Part shown: piece after piece, positions 52,989 through 60,879 of the stretch
Layout: every line of letters starts with the position of its first letter
Position numbering within the stretch: the stretch's first letter is position 1
Assembly: GCA_963703555.1 (NCBI GenBank)
Contig: CAVPEV010000003.1
Coordinates: forward strand, 10,003 to 74,002
From: CAVPEV01 sp963703555
GTDB taxonomy: Bacteria > Actinomycetota > Actinomycetes > Actinomycetales > Cellulomonadaceae
Reading direction: 5' to 3'
Length of the DNA stretch: 64,000 nt
Position numbers and translations under genes: made by a program
Notes under the pieces: generated by a model
Databases searched by the model: none
The model's input: only the letters and a program-made list of their open reading frames with translations
What the model was told of the DNA's origin: nothing

Positions 52989-53819
52989 CTATCCCTTGAT
53001 CGTCTTCGCAAGTAGGTCCGCGATCTTGTCGATCGACATTGTCGAGGTGTTGAGCGCGTGCAGGCCGGCGAGGAGCGGGAGTCCCTGCTGAACCTCGTCG
53101 TAGGTCACCTTGTGCCACACAGGGAGCAAGGAGTCGTCCTTCGCAGCGAGCTTCTTGCCCCAGAGCGCGTCAAGTTCGGCCTGGGTCCACTGCTTCACCA
53201 TGAAGTGCTCGGAGATGATCACCAAGCCAAAGCGGGCATCGCGGATGCCGCGCTCGATCTCCCGGCGGATGCTCTGACCCACGCGGATGTTCAGCTCGTC
53301 GAACCACACCGTAACTCCGCGTGCAATCAGCGCATCTGCGAGCGGTCGCGCGATCTCGTCCCTGTCTTCGCTTGCGTGGGACAGGAATACGTCGTAGCTG
53401 GTGGGCTCATCGACTCCGACGGTGGCGAGCAGCGGACGGGCTGCAAGCACTGGCGGCGCGCTGAAACGACGTGCGGCCTGGTCCGCCTGCTTCTTCAGCC
53501 CGTCAATCGCCTTCTTCTGCGCCGCCGCCAACTCCTTGTCCCACCTCCCTTGGGCCGAAGCGAGCGCCTTCTCCTTCGTCGCCACCTTGCCCTCCAGGTC
53601 AGCGCGCTTCTTCTCGGCGGCGACGGCAGCGGCCTCGTGGCGATCGGCCTCGCGCAGTTTGCTCTGGATCGTTGACGAAGACTTCGACCTCCCCGCCTGT
53701 GCGCGGGCGTCAGCCGCGGACTTCCGTCTGCTCGCCACGGTGCTCGACTCACGGCTGATCTGCTCGCGGAGCTTGACCAGCTCGTCGCGAAGACGCTTCG
53801 CATCCGACTCGGCGGTCAT
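52989..53819 (-). CDS. Coiled-coil TIR-domain protein
   Basis: A 276-residue protein. Residues 1-120 are charged and helical (KLREQISRESSTV, SKSSSTIQSKLREADRHEA), predicting a long coiled coil. Residues 140-276 are a TIR domain: YDVFLSHASEDRD, VWFDELNIRVGQSIRREIERG and a WTQAELDAL motif carrying the Glu expected for NADase activity. Bacterial TIR proteins deplete NAD or make cyclic ADP-ribose signals in phage defence. The ATG overlaps the stop of the upstream gene fragment by 4 bp, so it was the second gene of an operon. Codon use is less GC-biased than in neighbours. Confidence 0.88.
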   Translation of the reverse strand: MTAESDAKRLRDELVKLREQISRESSTVASRRKSAADARAQAGRSKSSSTIQSKLREADRHEAAAVAAEKKRADLEGKVATKEKALASAQGRWDKELAAAQKKAIDGLKKQADQAARRFSAPPVLAARPLLATVGVDEPTSYDVFLSHASEDRDEIARPLADALIARGVTVWFDELNIRVGQSIRREIERGIRDARFGLVIISEHFMVKQWTQAELDALWGKKLAAKDDSLLPVWHKVTYDEVQQGLPLLAGLHALNTSTMSIDKIADLLAKTIKG

Positions 53820-54196
53820 GTGTGCGGTCCTCCCTTCGGCTCGGACGGGGCGATCCGCAAGTCTTGGATACGCGCGAGGAGTGCCTCGACGTTCTCGATA
53901 GCCGTCTCAACGAACGCCGCGGTCCGCCCCATGCGTGAAGTCCTGGTTCCATCCGGCGCACGTTCGAGGAGCGCGACCATCGCCGACTGGCTCCCGTGCG
54001 CCAGCCCGCTTGTCGCACGCCAGACCTGTCGCCCGGTGAAGGCGGCGCGGCGGCCGACCACCATGTCGACCTCCGCGACCGTGTCTGTCGCATGAACCCG
54101 CCCGTTGTGGTCTGCGCGGTCGACGCCACCGAGGCTCTCGTACCGCTCGCGCACCAGGTCCCTCATCGCCTGCGTGTCCCAGACTGCGACGCCTAG
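53816..54196 (-). pseudogene. C-terminal part of a helical protein, translationally coupled to the TIR gene
   Basis: About 125 residues in frame up to the ATGA overlap with the TIR gene: LGVAVWDTQAMRDLVRERYE, VGRRAAFTGRQVWRATSGLAHGSQ, then an all-helical end (AFVETAIENVEALLARI). SGLAHGS with the preceding Trp/Arg resembles the end of DUF5677-like, HEPN-related proteins. The frame is open further upstream but becomes Pro/Arg-rich and unlike protein, so the N-terminal half is lost. An internal ATG at 54166 could still give a 116-residue product. Confidence 0.45.
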
Positions 54197-54368
54197 GTGC
54201 GTGGGTCGGTAGTGGTAACGCCGGGCCGGAGTCGAATCGCCTGTCGAAGGGTTTGACGTCGGCGATCTGGTGGGCGGGGGCTGTCCGGGGCTGTGGAGGC
54301 ATCTTGCGGGTGCCCGTGCGGCGGGGTGAGAAGACCGCCGGGGCAGTTGAGACCGTCCGGCTCCCGCC

Positions 54369-54566
54369 TCAGGTCCCGGCGGGGGCGGCAAGCAGGGCGT
54401 TGGTCCGCATGGTGAACAGCTTCATGAGGTTGTGGCAGCCGGCGAGCACGTTCCACTCGTCCTGCGCCTGGCCCAGCCCGCGTAGAAGTACATGTTTTCC
54501 CTGCCGGGTGTGGATCTGCCCGAACACTGGCTCGACGATCGCCTTGCGTCTGGCGTAGACGGCCCG
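54369..54566 (-). pseudogene. IS1182/IS5-type transposase, C-terminal fragment
   Basis: The frame reads ARRKAIVEPVFGQIHTRQG, LLRGLGQAQDEWNVLAGCHNL and MKLFTMR to its stop at 54369. The IVEPVFGQI...HNLMKLF pattern is the usual end of IS1182-type DDE transposases, with the catalytic Glu in VEPVFGQI. Everything before it is missing. The 54197-54368 stretch to the left contains no supported gene. Confidence 0.7.
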
Positions 54567-54605
54567 GGCACCGACTGCCTGCCGGGGGAGCAGGCCGGCG
54601 ACCCG

Positions 54606-54785
54606 ATGGAGATCCTCACCACCGTCCTCAGGACCACCCGGCTCGAGACGTCGGCCACCGACACCTGGAACCAGCACCATCCCGACCGACAGCTCGTCGT
54701 CCCCCTCCCGTCAAGGCCAACCCGGCCCGCCCCCGCGATCCCGACACCCGCAGCCACGCCGGCCCCGCCGGTCCTCAGCCGCTGA
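54606..54785 (+). other. Short open frame just upstream of the excisionase
   Basis: An ATG at 54606 opens 59 codons (MEILTTVLRTTRLETSATD, then Pro/Ala-rich to LSR) that end 26 bp before the excisionase start. In intact elements the gene here is often a replication or transfer protein, and this may be its C-terminal scrap. I recognise no domain and the coding status is doubtful. Confidence 0.25.
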
Positions 54786-54811
54786 CCGCGGCGCCCGACG
54801 AAGGAGGAACC

Positions 54812-55009
54812 ATGACGATCAGCACCGAGCACGAGCTGCTCACCGTTGCCGAGGCCGCCGAGCGGCTGCGCGTCACCACGAGATTCATCCGCATGCTCAT
54901 CGCCGAGGGGAAGCTGCCCGCGCTGCGCCTCGGGCGACGCTCGATCCGGCTCCGCCGGGACGAGGTCGACGACCTCCTGCGCCCCATCGAGAGGTGGGTC
55001 GAGAGGTGA
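54812..55009 (+). CDS. Excisionase-type helix-turn-helix protein
   Basis: A 65-residue MerR-like/HTH_17 protein (TVAEAAERLRVTTRFIRMLIAEGKLPALRLGRRSIRLRRDEV) of the kind that acts as Xis for integrative elements. AAGGAGG lies 5 bp before the ATG. The integrase gene that should follow before the attachment site is absent: only 137 bp of non-coding sequence separates it from tRNA-Asn. The element therefore cannot excise by itself. Confidence 0.85.
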   Translation: MTISTEHELLTVAEAAERLRVTTRFIRMLIAEGKLPALRLGRRSIRLRRDEVDDLLRPIERWVER

Positions 55010-55146
55010 TCGTCGGCCCGCGAACGCCCGCCTGGTGGGTCCTCAGACGTCCACGGAGCGGAACCCAGGGGTGAAACGATCTGGCACGTATCAGGCACGA
55101 GGCCCATCTGACGCCCACGTCAGCGCGCTGACCTGCACAAACGTTG

Positions 55147-55219
55147 CTCCCCCGACTGGACTCGAACCAGTAACCCTCCGATTAACAGTCGGATGCTCTG
55201 CCAATTGAGCTACGGGGGA
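55147..55219 (-). tRNA. tRNA-Asn (GTT)
   Basis: A 73-nt cloverleaf: acceptor TCCCCCG/CGGGGGA with discriminator G, D-arm TAGCTCAATTGGCAGAGCA, anticodon loop CTGTTAA giving GTT, and TTCGAGT in the T-arm. CCA is not encoded. Its 3' end faces the decayed island and is the likely integration site. The neighbouring excisionase supports this. Confidence 0.95.
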
Positions 55220-55254
55220 TCGTGCGGCGAGCACTCTAGCAGCGCTCCCGGACG

Positions 55255-55779
55255 TCACGGCGTCATGCCGGCGGTCTCCCGGACCTGGCGCTCGGCAGCG
55301 TCGACGACCGCCGCGACGGCCGGGTCCGCCAGGTCGACGCGACCGATGACCTGGGAGACAAGCGCGCCGTCGGGGTCACGGCGCACGGCCGCCCGGACCA
55401 CCTCCCCGCCCGGCAGCGTCACCGCCCGCGTGGCCACCACAGAAGCGGTCACCCGCTCGCGGACCACCTGGGCGAAGGTGTCCACGGCCGAGCGCGCCGC
55501 CGCGGAGTCGGTGGCGTCGAGGGGCACGTCGGTGGTCGAGCCGTCGACCCAGGCCACCGCGAGGACCACGGCTTCCGGGTCGAGCTCGGCGTGGTCCACG
55601 TCCGTCCAGGAGTGTCGATGCACCTGCTGGGTGTCGAGCAGGGTCAGGGCGCGGCGGGAGGCCACGGCCCAGGTCCCGTCCCGCAGGGCCGCGACGGCCA
55701 GCGTCGTGTCCCGTCGGGCCGGCCCGAGCCGGGCACGCAGGTCGTCGGGCAGTCTGGTGCGGCGCCGGTACCAGGTCAC
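55255..55779 (-). CDS. Conserved actinobacterial hypothetical protein
   Basis: A 174-residue protein with no signal peptide or membrane helix. It starts MTWYRRRTRLPDDLRARLGPARRD (GTG 55779), followed by two beta-rich segments (TLLDTQQVHRHSW, AVAWVDGSTTDVPL) and a helical end. I know this type of short protein from many Micrococcales near tRNA genes, but no function is established. It is flanked by tRNA-Asn and the CAT tRNA. Confidence 0.7.
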   Translation of the reverse strand: MTWYRRRTRLPDDLRARLGPARRDTTLAVAALRDGTWAVASRRALTLLDTQQVHRHSWTDVDHAELDPEAVVLAVAWVDGSTTDVPLDATDSAAARSAVDTFAQVVRERVTASVVATRAVTLPGGEVVRAAVRRDPDGALVSQVIGRVDLADPAVAAVVDAAERQVRETAGMTP

Positions 55780-55829
55780 GGGTCCACGCTAGCCCGGCGA
55801 GGCCGGGCGGTAGCGTGGGCGCCCAGCAC

Positions 55830-55903
55830 GGGGCAGTAGCTCAGCCGGTCAGAGCAGCGGACTCATAATCCGTCGGTCGCGGGTTCAAGCCCCGCCTGCC
55901 CCA
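55830..55903 (+). tRNA. tRNA with CAT anticodon (Met, or Ile2 after lysidine modification)
   Basis: A 74-nt cloverleaf: acceptor GGGGCAG/CTGCCCC, D-arm TAGCTCAGCCGGTCAGAGCA, anticodon loop CTCATAA and T-arm GGGTTCAAGCC. It lacks the initiator features. The anticodon stem and variable loop (AATCCGTCGGTC) resemble bacterial tRNA-Ile2, whose C34 becomes lysidine, but an elongator Met tRNA cannot be excluded. CCA is not encoded. Its last 19 bases overlap the end of serB on the other strand. Confidence 0.88.
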
Positions 55904-56568
55904 CCCCTGGCGTCCTGGTCGTCCCGCACGAACGGCGGCAATCTCAGGACGTCGTCGAGCCGGTCGTCGACGGCCGCGTCGGCGGCGGCCCGCACGGCGG
56001 GCTTGGCCCGGAAGGCGATGGAGTAGCCGGCCCGCGCCATCATGCCCAGGTCGTTGGCGCCGTCGCCGATCGCCACCGTGCACGCCAGCGGCACGGCCTC
56101 GGCGCGGGCGAAATCGCCCAGTGCGGCAGCCTTGACCGCGCGGTCCACGACCCGCCCGGCGACCCGGCCGGTGAGCCGCCCGTCCACCGCCTCCAGCGCG
56201 TTGGCTCGGACGTGCCGGATTCCCAGGTCGGCCGCCAGCGGCCCGACGACCTCGATGAAGCCGCCCGAGACGAGACCCACCGGCCAGCCGCGGCGGGACA
56301 GCTCGTCGAGCAGCTCGTGGGCGCCGGGGGTGAGCTGCAGCTCGGCACGCACCTCGGCCAGCACCCCGGTCGGCAGCCCGGCCAGGGTGGCGACCCGGTC
56401 CCGCAAGGACGCGGCGAAGTCAACCTCCCCGCGCATCGCCCGCTCGGTGATCTGCGCGACCCGTTCGCGGGTGCCGGCCCGCTCGGCCAGCAGCTCGATG
56501 ACCTCCTGGGTGATGAGCGTGGAGTCCACGTCCATCACGACGAGGCGGCGGGCACAGGCGTCGGTCAC
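55885..56568 (-). CDS. serB: Phosphoserine phosphatase
   Basis: A HAD phosphatase for the last step of serine synthesis. The 227-residue protein has the nucleophile motif MDVDSTLI, the LVSGGF motif and GDGANDLGMM. The N-terminal ACT domain of some homologues is absent. GTG 56568 gives a compact start (TDACARRLVVMDVDST). The last codons run antisense into the 3' end of the CAT tRNA gene by 19 bp. Confidence 0.93.
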   Translation of the reverse strand: MTDACARRLVVMDVDSTLITQEVIELLAERAGTRERVAQITERAMRGEVDFAASLRDRVATLAGLPTGVLAEVRAELQLTPGAHELLDELSRRGWPVGLVSGGFIEVVGPLAADLGIRHVRANALEAVDGRLTGRVAGRVVDRAVKAAALGDFARAEAVPLACTVAIGDGANDLGMMARAGYSIAFRAKPAVRAAADAAVDDRLDDVLRLPPFVRDDQDARGGAGGA

Positions 56569-56597
56569 CCGCCGCAGGCTAGCCGGACGGACGGACG

Positions 56598-57839
56598 TCA
56601 GCCGGGGATGACCGTGCCCTTGGGCACCACGGTGATGCCCGAGTCGGTGACGGTGAACCCTCGGGCGAGGTCCTCCTCGCGGTTCAGTCCGACGCGGCCA
56701 CCCTCGGGCACGACGACGTTCTTGTCGAGGATCGCCCGGTGCACCTGGGCGTGCCGGTAGACCTGCACCTCGTCCATCAGCACCGAGTCGGACACCTGGG
56801 CCCAGGAGTGCAGGTGCACCCAGGGGGACAGCACCGAGCCGGACACGCTGGCGCCGGAGACCAGGACACCCGGGGAGACGATGGAGTCCGCGGCGTGCCC
56901 GAGCCGGCCTGGGCCGGCGTGCACAAACTTCGCCGGCGGCAGGCCGGTGTACCCGGTGTACAGCGGCCACTCGGCGTTGTAGAGGTTGAACACCGGCTCG
57001 ATGGAGATGAGGTCCTGGTTGGCGTCGAAGAACGAGTCGATGGTGCCGACGTCGCGCCAGTAGTCCCGGTCCCTCGGGGTGGACCCCGGCACGTCGTTGC
57101 TGCGGAAGTCGTACACGCCGGCCGCCCCACGGTCGACGAACCACGGGACGATGTCGCCACCCATGTCGTGGCGGGAGGTGACGCTCTCCGAGTCGACGGT
57201 GACGGCCTCGACCAGCGCGTCGGCGTCGAACACGTAGTTGCCCATCGACGCGAAGACCTCGTGCGGGGCGTCCGGCAGCCCGCGCGGGTCGGTGGGCTTC
57301 TCCCGGAAGGCCGTGATCCGGGTGGCGTCGGCCGGGTCGGTCTCGATGACGCCGAACTGGTCTGCCAGGGCGATCGGCTGGCGGATCGCCGCCACGGTGA
57401 TGCGCGCGCCGGAGGCGACGTGCTGGTCGACCATCTGGGAGAAGTCCATCCGATACACGTGGTCGGCGCCGACGACGACGACGATGTCCGGACGCTCGTC
57501 CTCGATGATGTTCAGGCACTGGTAGATGGCGTCGGCGCTGCCCAGGTACCAGTGCTTGCCGACCCGCTGCTGGGCGGGCACCGGGGCGACGTAGTTGCCC
57601 AGCAGGGTGGACATCCGCCAGGTCTTGGCCACGTGCCGGTCCAGGCTGTGCGACTTGTACTGGGTCAGCACCACGATGTGCAGGTACCGGGAGCTGACCA
57701 GGTTGGACAGGGCGAAGTCGATCAGCCGGTAGATGCCGCCGAACGGCACGGCCGGTTTGGCTCGGTGCGCCGTCAACGGCATGAGCCGTTTGCCCTCACC
57801 TCCGGCCAGGACGATTGCGAGGACGCGCGGCGCTGCCAT
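56598..57839 (-). CDS. glgC: Glucose-1-phosphate adenylyltransferase
   Basis: Makes ADP-glucose for glycogen and related glucans. The 413-residue protein has LAGGEGKRLMPLTAHRAKPAVPFGG at the start, HWYLGSADAIYQ, VGADHVYRMD and the C-terminal left-handed beta-helix for allosteric control. It is divergent from the glycogen-synthase gene across 106 bp, the arrangement known from mycobacteria (Rv1212c/Rv1213). All key residues appear intact. Confidence 0.96.
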   Translation of the reverse strand: MAAPRVLAIVLAGGEGKRLMPLTAHRAKPAVPFGGIYRLIDFALSNLVSSRYLHIVVLTQYKSHSLDRHVAKTWRMSTLLGNYVAPVPAQQRVGKHWYLGSADAIYQCLNIIEDERPDIVVVVGADHVYRMDFSQMVDQHVASGARITVAAIRQPIALADQFGVIETDPADATRITAFREKPTDPRGLPDAPHEVFASMGNYVFDADALVEAVTVDSESVTSRHDMGGDIVPWFVDRGAAGVYDFRSNDVPGSTPRDRDYWRDVGTIDSFFDANQDLISIEPVFNLYNAEWPLYTGYTGLPPAKFVHAGPGRLGHAADSIVSPGVLVSGASVSGSVLSPWVHLHSWAQVSDSVLMDEVQVYRHAQVHRAILDKNVVVPEGGRVGLNREEDLARGFTVTDSGITVVPKGTVIPG

Positions 57840-57945
57840 GCCCGCACCCTAGGCCGCGGAAGCCGGCTCGGCGAGGGGTCGGCGGGCGCTAGCGTGGCGC
57901 CGACGTGGGTGACGCACGTCGCCGCCACCGGGGAGGATGCCCGTC

Positions 57946-59166
57946 GTGAGAGTGGACCTGCTGACCCGCGAGTACCCACCGCACGTGTACGGGGGCGCGG
58001 GCGTGCACGTGACCGAGCTCGCCGCGGTGCTGCGCCGTCGCATCGACGTGCGGGTGCACTGCTTCGACGGGCCCCGCGACGAGCCCGGCGTCGAGGGGTT
58101 CGCCGTTCCCACCGAGCTCGTCGGGCGCAACACCGCGCTGGCGGCCCTGGGTGTCGACCTGCTCATGGCGAGCAGCATCGACGCCGCCGCCGGGGTGATC
58201 GACCTGGTCCACTCGCACACCTGGTACGCGAACCTGGCCGGTCACCTGGCGGGCCTCGTGCGGGACATCCCGCACGTCCTCACCGCGCACAGCCTCGAGC
58301 CGTTGCGGCCCTGGAAGGCCGAACAGCTGGGCGGGGGGTACGCGGTGTCCTGCTGGGCCGAGCGGACCGCGTACGAGGGCGCGGCCGGGGTCATCGCGGT
58401 GAGCGCCGGGATGCGGGCGGACATCCTGCGGTGCTACCCGCAGGTCGACCCCGACCGCGTGCACGTCGTGCACAACGGGATCGACCTGGCCGGGTGGCGG
58501 CGGCCCACCGACGACGCCGAGCAGGCCCGGGCACGAGCGATCGTGCGCCGCCTCGGCGTGGACCCGGACCGGCCGTCGGTGGTGTTCGTCGGGCGGATCA
58601 CCCGGCAGAAGGGGCTGGCGTACCTGCTGCGGGCTGCGGAGGCGCTGCCCAGCGACGTCCAGCTGGTGCTGTGCGCGGGCGCCCCCGACACGCCGGAGAT
58701 CGGTGCGCAGGTCGGAGGCCTGGTCGCCCGGCTGCGCGAGCACCGGGACGGGGTGGTGTGGATCGACCGCGTGCTGCCACGGCAGGAGCTGGTCGCCGTG
58801 CTGGCGGCCGGGACGGTGTTCGCCTGCCCGTCGGTGTACGAGCCGCTGGGCATCGTCAACCTCGAGGCGATGGCGATGGGCCTGCCGGTGGTGGCCACCG
58901 CCACCGGGGGCATCCCGGAGGTGGTCGACGACGGGCGGACCGGCCGGCTGGTGCCCGTGGAGCAGGCGACGGACGGCACGGGCACCCCGGTCCACCCGGA
59001 GACCTTCGTCGCGGACCTCGCCGCGGCGCTCACCGAGGTGGTCACCGACCCGGACCGGGCGGCCCGCTGGGGAGCGGCGGGCCGGCAGCGGGTGGAGGAG
59101 CACTTCTCCTGGGACGTGGTCGCCGACCGCACCCTGGAGGTCTACCGGACGGTCCTGGCTGGCTGA
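57946..59166 (+). CDS. glgA: Actinobacterial glycogen synthase / alpha-maltose-1-phosphate synthase
   Basis: A GT4 retaining transferase (406 residues) that uses ADP-glucose. It starts VRVDLLTREYPPHVYGGAGVHV and ends its nucleotide site with YEPLGIVNLEAMAMGLPVVA. Its closest characterised type is mycobacterial Rv1212c, which was shown to make maltose 1-phosphate (GlgM) for the GlgE pathway, so either name may apply. GTG 57946 is chosen since GGGAGG ends 9 bp ahead; ATG 57937 is too close to it. It is divergent from glgC. Confidence 0.9.
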   Translation: MRVDLLTREYPPHVYGGAGVHVTELAAVLRRRIDVRVHCFDGPRDEPGVEGFAVPTELVGRNTALAALGVDLLMASSIDAAAGVIDLVHSHTWYANLAGHLAGLVRDIPHVLTAHSLEPLRPWKAEQLGGGYAVSCWAERTAYEGAAGVIAVSAGMRADILRCYPQVDPDRVHVVHNGIDLAGWRRPTDDAEQARARAIVRRLGVDPDRPSVVFVGRITRQKGLAYLLRAAEALPSDVQLVLCAGAPDTPEIGAQVGGLVARLREHRDGVVWIDRVLPRQELVAVLAAGTVFACPSVYEPLGIVNLEAMAMGLPVVATATGGIPEVVDDGRTGRLVPVEQATDGTGTPVHPETFVADLAAALTEVVTDPDRAARWGAAGRQRVEEHFSWDVVADRTLEVYRTVLAG

Positions 59167-59188
59167 CCGGCGGGCGCGGCGTCGCCGA

Positions 59189-59965
59189 TCAGGCGGACGG
59201 CCCGGCGACGGCGCCGTCGACGGTGGCCAGCGTGGCCGCCACGATCGCCCGCCGGGACGCCCGGTGGACGTCGCGCAGCGCCGTGCTGCGCTGGTCCGCC
59301 TGCCACACGGTGACCGCCGCCCCGTCGTCGGCCCGCGCCAGCTCGGCGATGGTGTGCACCCGGGTCGCCGCGGTCAGCACCCGCAGCCGGCGGGGCTCCA
59401 GGCCGGGCGGCAGCCGCCACGGCGGCGCCGAGTCCCGGACGGCCGCCACGGCTGCATCCGCCCCCGGCCCCCAGTGCGCCACATCCAGCGTGTCGAGCGT
59501 CTGCGTGGCCCGGGCCAGGACGGCGCGCAGCTCACGTTCGGCGTCGGCCAACGACCCCACGGCTGCCACCAGCCCGGTGTGCCAGTCGGGGACCGGACGG
59601 ACCTGCCAGGTGACCTGGTGACCTGGTTCGAGCGGGCTGCCGAAGCGTTCGACCTGTGGCACGGCCGCCCAGGCGCCGTGCGGCGTGCGCACGAGCAGGC
59701 ACTCGCCGGCCAGCACCGCGTCGGCCGCGACGACGGCCGGCGTGCCGATGGGATCGCCCGGTACGGGCAGCACCGCCGCGACGGTGCGCGGGCCACGCAG
59801 CCACCGCGCGACGAGCTCGTCGAGGGTGCGGGCCTGGTGGCCGACGACCCGGTGCGGCTCGTCCTCGCCCTGCACCGCGGCGGCCGCGCGGTCGACGCGC
59901 GACGCACCGCTCTGCAGCCACAGGGCGAGGGTCACCGATCGCGGGAGGGTGACGTCGGAAGGCAC
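59189..59965 (-). CDS. Conserved actinobacterial hypothetical protein
   Basis: A 258-residue protein without signal or membrane helices, convergent with glgA (22 bp apart). It opens PSDVTLPRSVTLALWLQSG and contains HRVVGHQ, VTWQVRPVPDWHTGLV and Ala/Arg-rich helices at the end. I know no domain in it. GTG 59965 is preferred because the 10 codons before it are Arg-rich and have no ribosome site. It is common beside glgA in this bacterial group. Confidence 0.7.
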   Translation of the reverse strand: MPSDVTLPRSVTLALWLQSGASRVDRAAAAVQGEDEPHRVVGHQARTLDELVARWLRGPRTVAAVLPVPGDPIGTPAVVAADAVLAGECLLVRTPHGAWAAVPQVERFGSPLEPGHQVTWQVRPVPDWHTGLVAAVGSLADAERELRAVLARATQTLDTLDVAHWGPGADAAVAAVRDSAPPWRLPPGLEPRRLRVLTAATRVHTIAELARADDGAAVTVWQADQRSTALRDVHRASRRAIVAATLATVDGAVAGPSA

Positions 59966-60024
59966 CCGACTACGGTAAGCGCGCCGGCCGGGCACGCCCG
60001 CCCCGGCGGCTAGGGTCGGGTGCC

Positions 60025-60807
60025 ATGACGGACGTGCTCGACCTGAAGGACGTCACCATCCGCCGCGGGCCGACGACGATCCTCGACCGGGTGAGCTGGA
60101 CGGTGCGGGACGGCGAGCGCTGGGTGGTGCTCGGCCCCAACGGCGCGGGCAAGACGACGTTGCTGCAGGTCTGCGCGGGACGCATGCACCCCACCCAGGG
60201 CACGGCGGACGTGCTGGGCACCCGGCTGGGCCGCACCGACGTGTTCGAGCTCCGTCCGCGGATCGGGCTAGCCAGCGCCGCGCTGGCCGAGCTGATCCCC
60301 GGCGCCGAGGAGGTCCGCGACGTCGTGCTCACCGCGGCGTACGGGGTCACCGGGCGGTGGCGGGAGCGCTACGAGGAGGTCGACGAGGCCCGTGCGCGGG
60401 ACCTGCTCACCGTCTTCGGCGTGGCCCACCTGGCCCGGAGGCTGTTCGGGACGCTGAGCGAGGGCGAGCGCAAGCGGGTGCAGATCGCCCGGTCCCTCAT
60501 GACGGATCCGGAGCTGCTGCTGCTCGACGAGCCCAGCGCCGGCCTGGACCTCGGCGGACGGGAGGAGCTGGTCGCCGCGCTGGCCGAGCTCGCCGGGGAC
60601 CGGTCCTCCCCGGTCCTCGTGCTCGTCACCCACCACGTGGAGGAGATCCCGCCGGGCTTCACCCACGTGCTCCTGCTCCGGGACGGGCACGTGGAGGCCG
60701 CGGGCCCGCTGGCGGACGTGCTCACCGGGCCGGCGCTGAGCACGGCGTTCGGGGTGGCGCTGCAGGTCGACCGGCTCGGTGACCGCTGGTCCGCCCGAGG
60801 TCGGTGA
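60025..60807 (+). CDS. Stand-alone ABC ATPase
   Basis: A 260-residue cytoplasmic ABC ATPase: Walker A GPNGAGKTT, signature LSEGERKRV, Walker B LLLLDEPSAGLD, switch His in VTHHVEEIP. The signature is LSEGE rather than LSGGQ, as in the YlmA/ModF-like group that lacks a permease. No transporter subunit lies nearby. Role is unknown. It starts a run of plus-strand genes after the hypothetical protein. Confidence 0.88.
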   Translation: MTDVLDLKDVTIRRGPTTILDRVSWTVRDGERWVVLGPNGAGKTTLLQVCAGRMHPTQGTADVLGTRLGRTDVFELRPRIGLASAALAELIPGAEEVRDVVLTAAYGVTGRWRERYEEVDEARARDLLTVFGVAHLARRLFGTLSEGERKRVQIARSLMTDPELLLLDEPSAGLDLGGREELVAALAELAGDRSSPVLVLVTHHVEEIPPGFTHVLLLRDGHVEAAGPLADVLTGPALSTAFGVALQVDRLGDRWSARGR

Positions 60808-60879
60808 GTCCCGGCCGGTCGGCACCCGGCTACCTCTAGGATCGCGCCGACACAGTCGTCCGGAGGAGAGGGGTGCGCC

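Larger units (their letters stand above)
47927..55146. mobile_element. Decayed genomic island ending at tRNA-Asn
   Basis: Between dnaG/aldo-keto reductase and the 3' end of tRNA-Asn the sequence is a patchwork: fragments of four transposase types plus one structurally complete IS1595-type element, several truncated genes, toxin/defence-type genes and an excisionase. G+C falls locally, for example around 51.5-51.8 and 53.0-53.8 kb. The tRNA 3' end faces the island, as expected for a tyrosine-recombinase attachment site. I could not find a second copy of the tRNA end at the left side, so the left boundary is approximate. The 47927-48288 stretch has only the IS256-like fragment and no intact gene. 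Confidence 0.65.
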
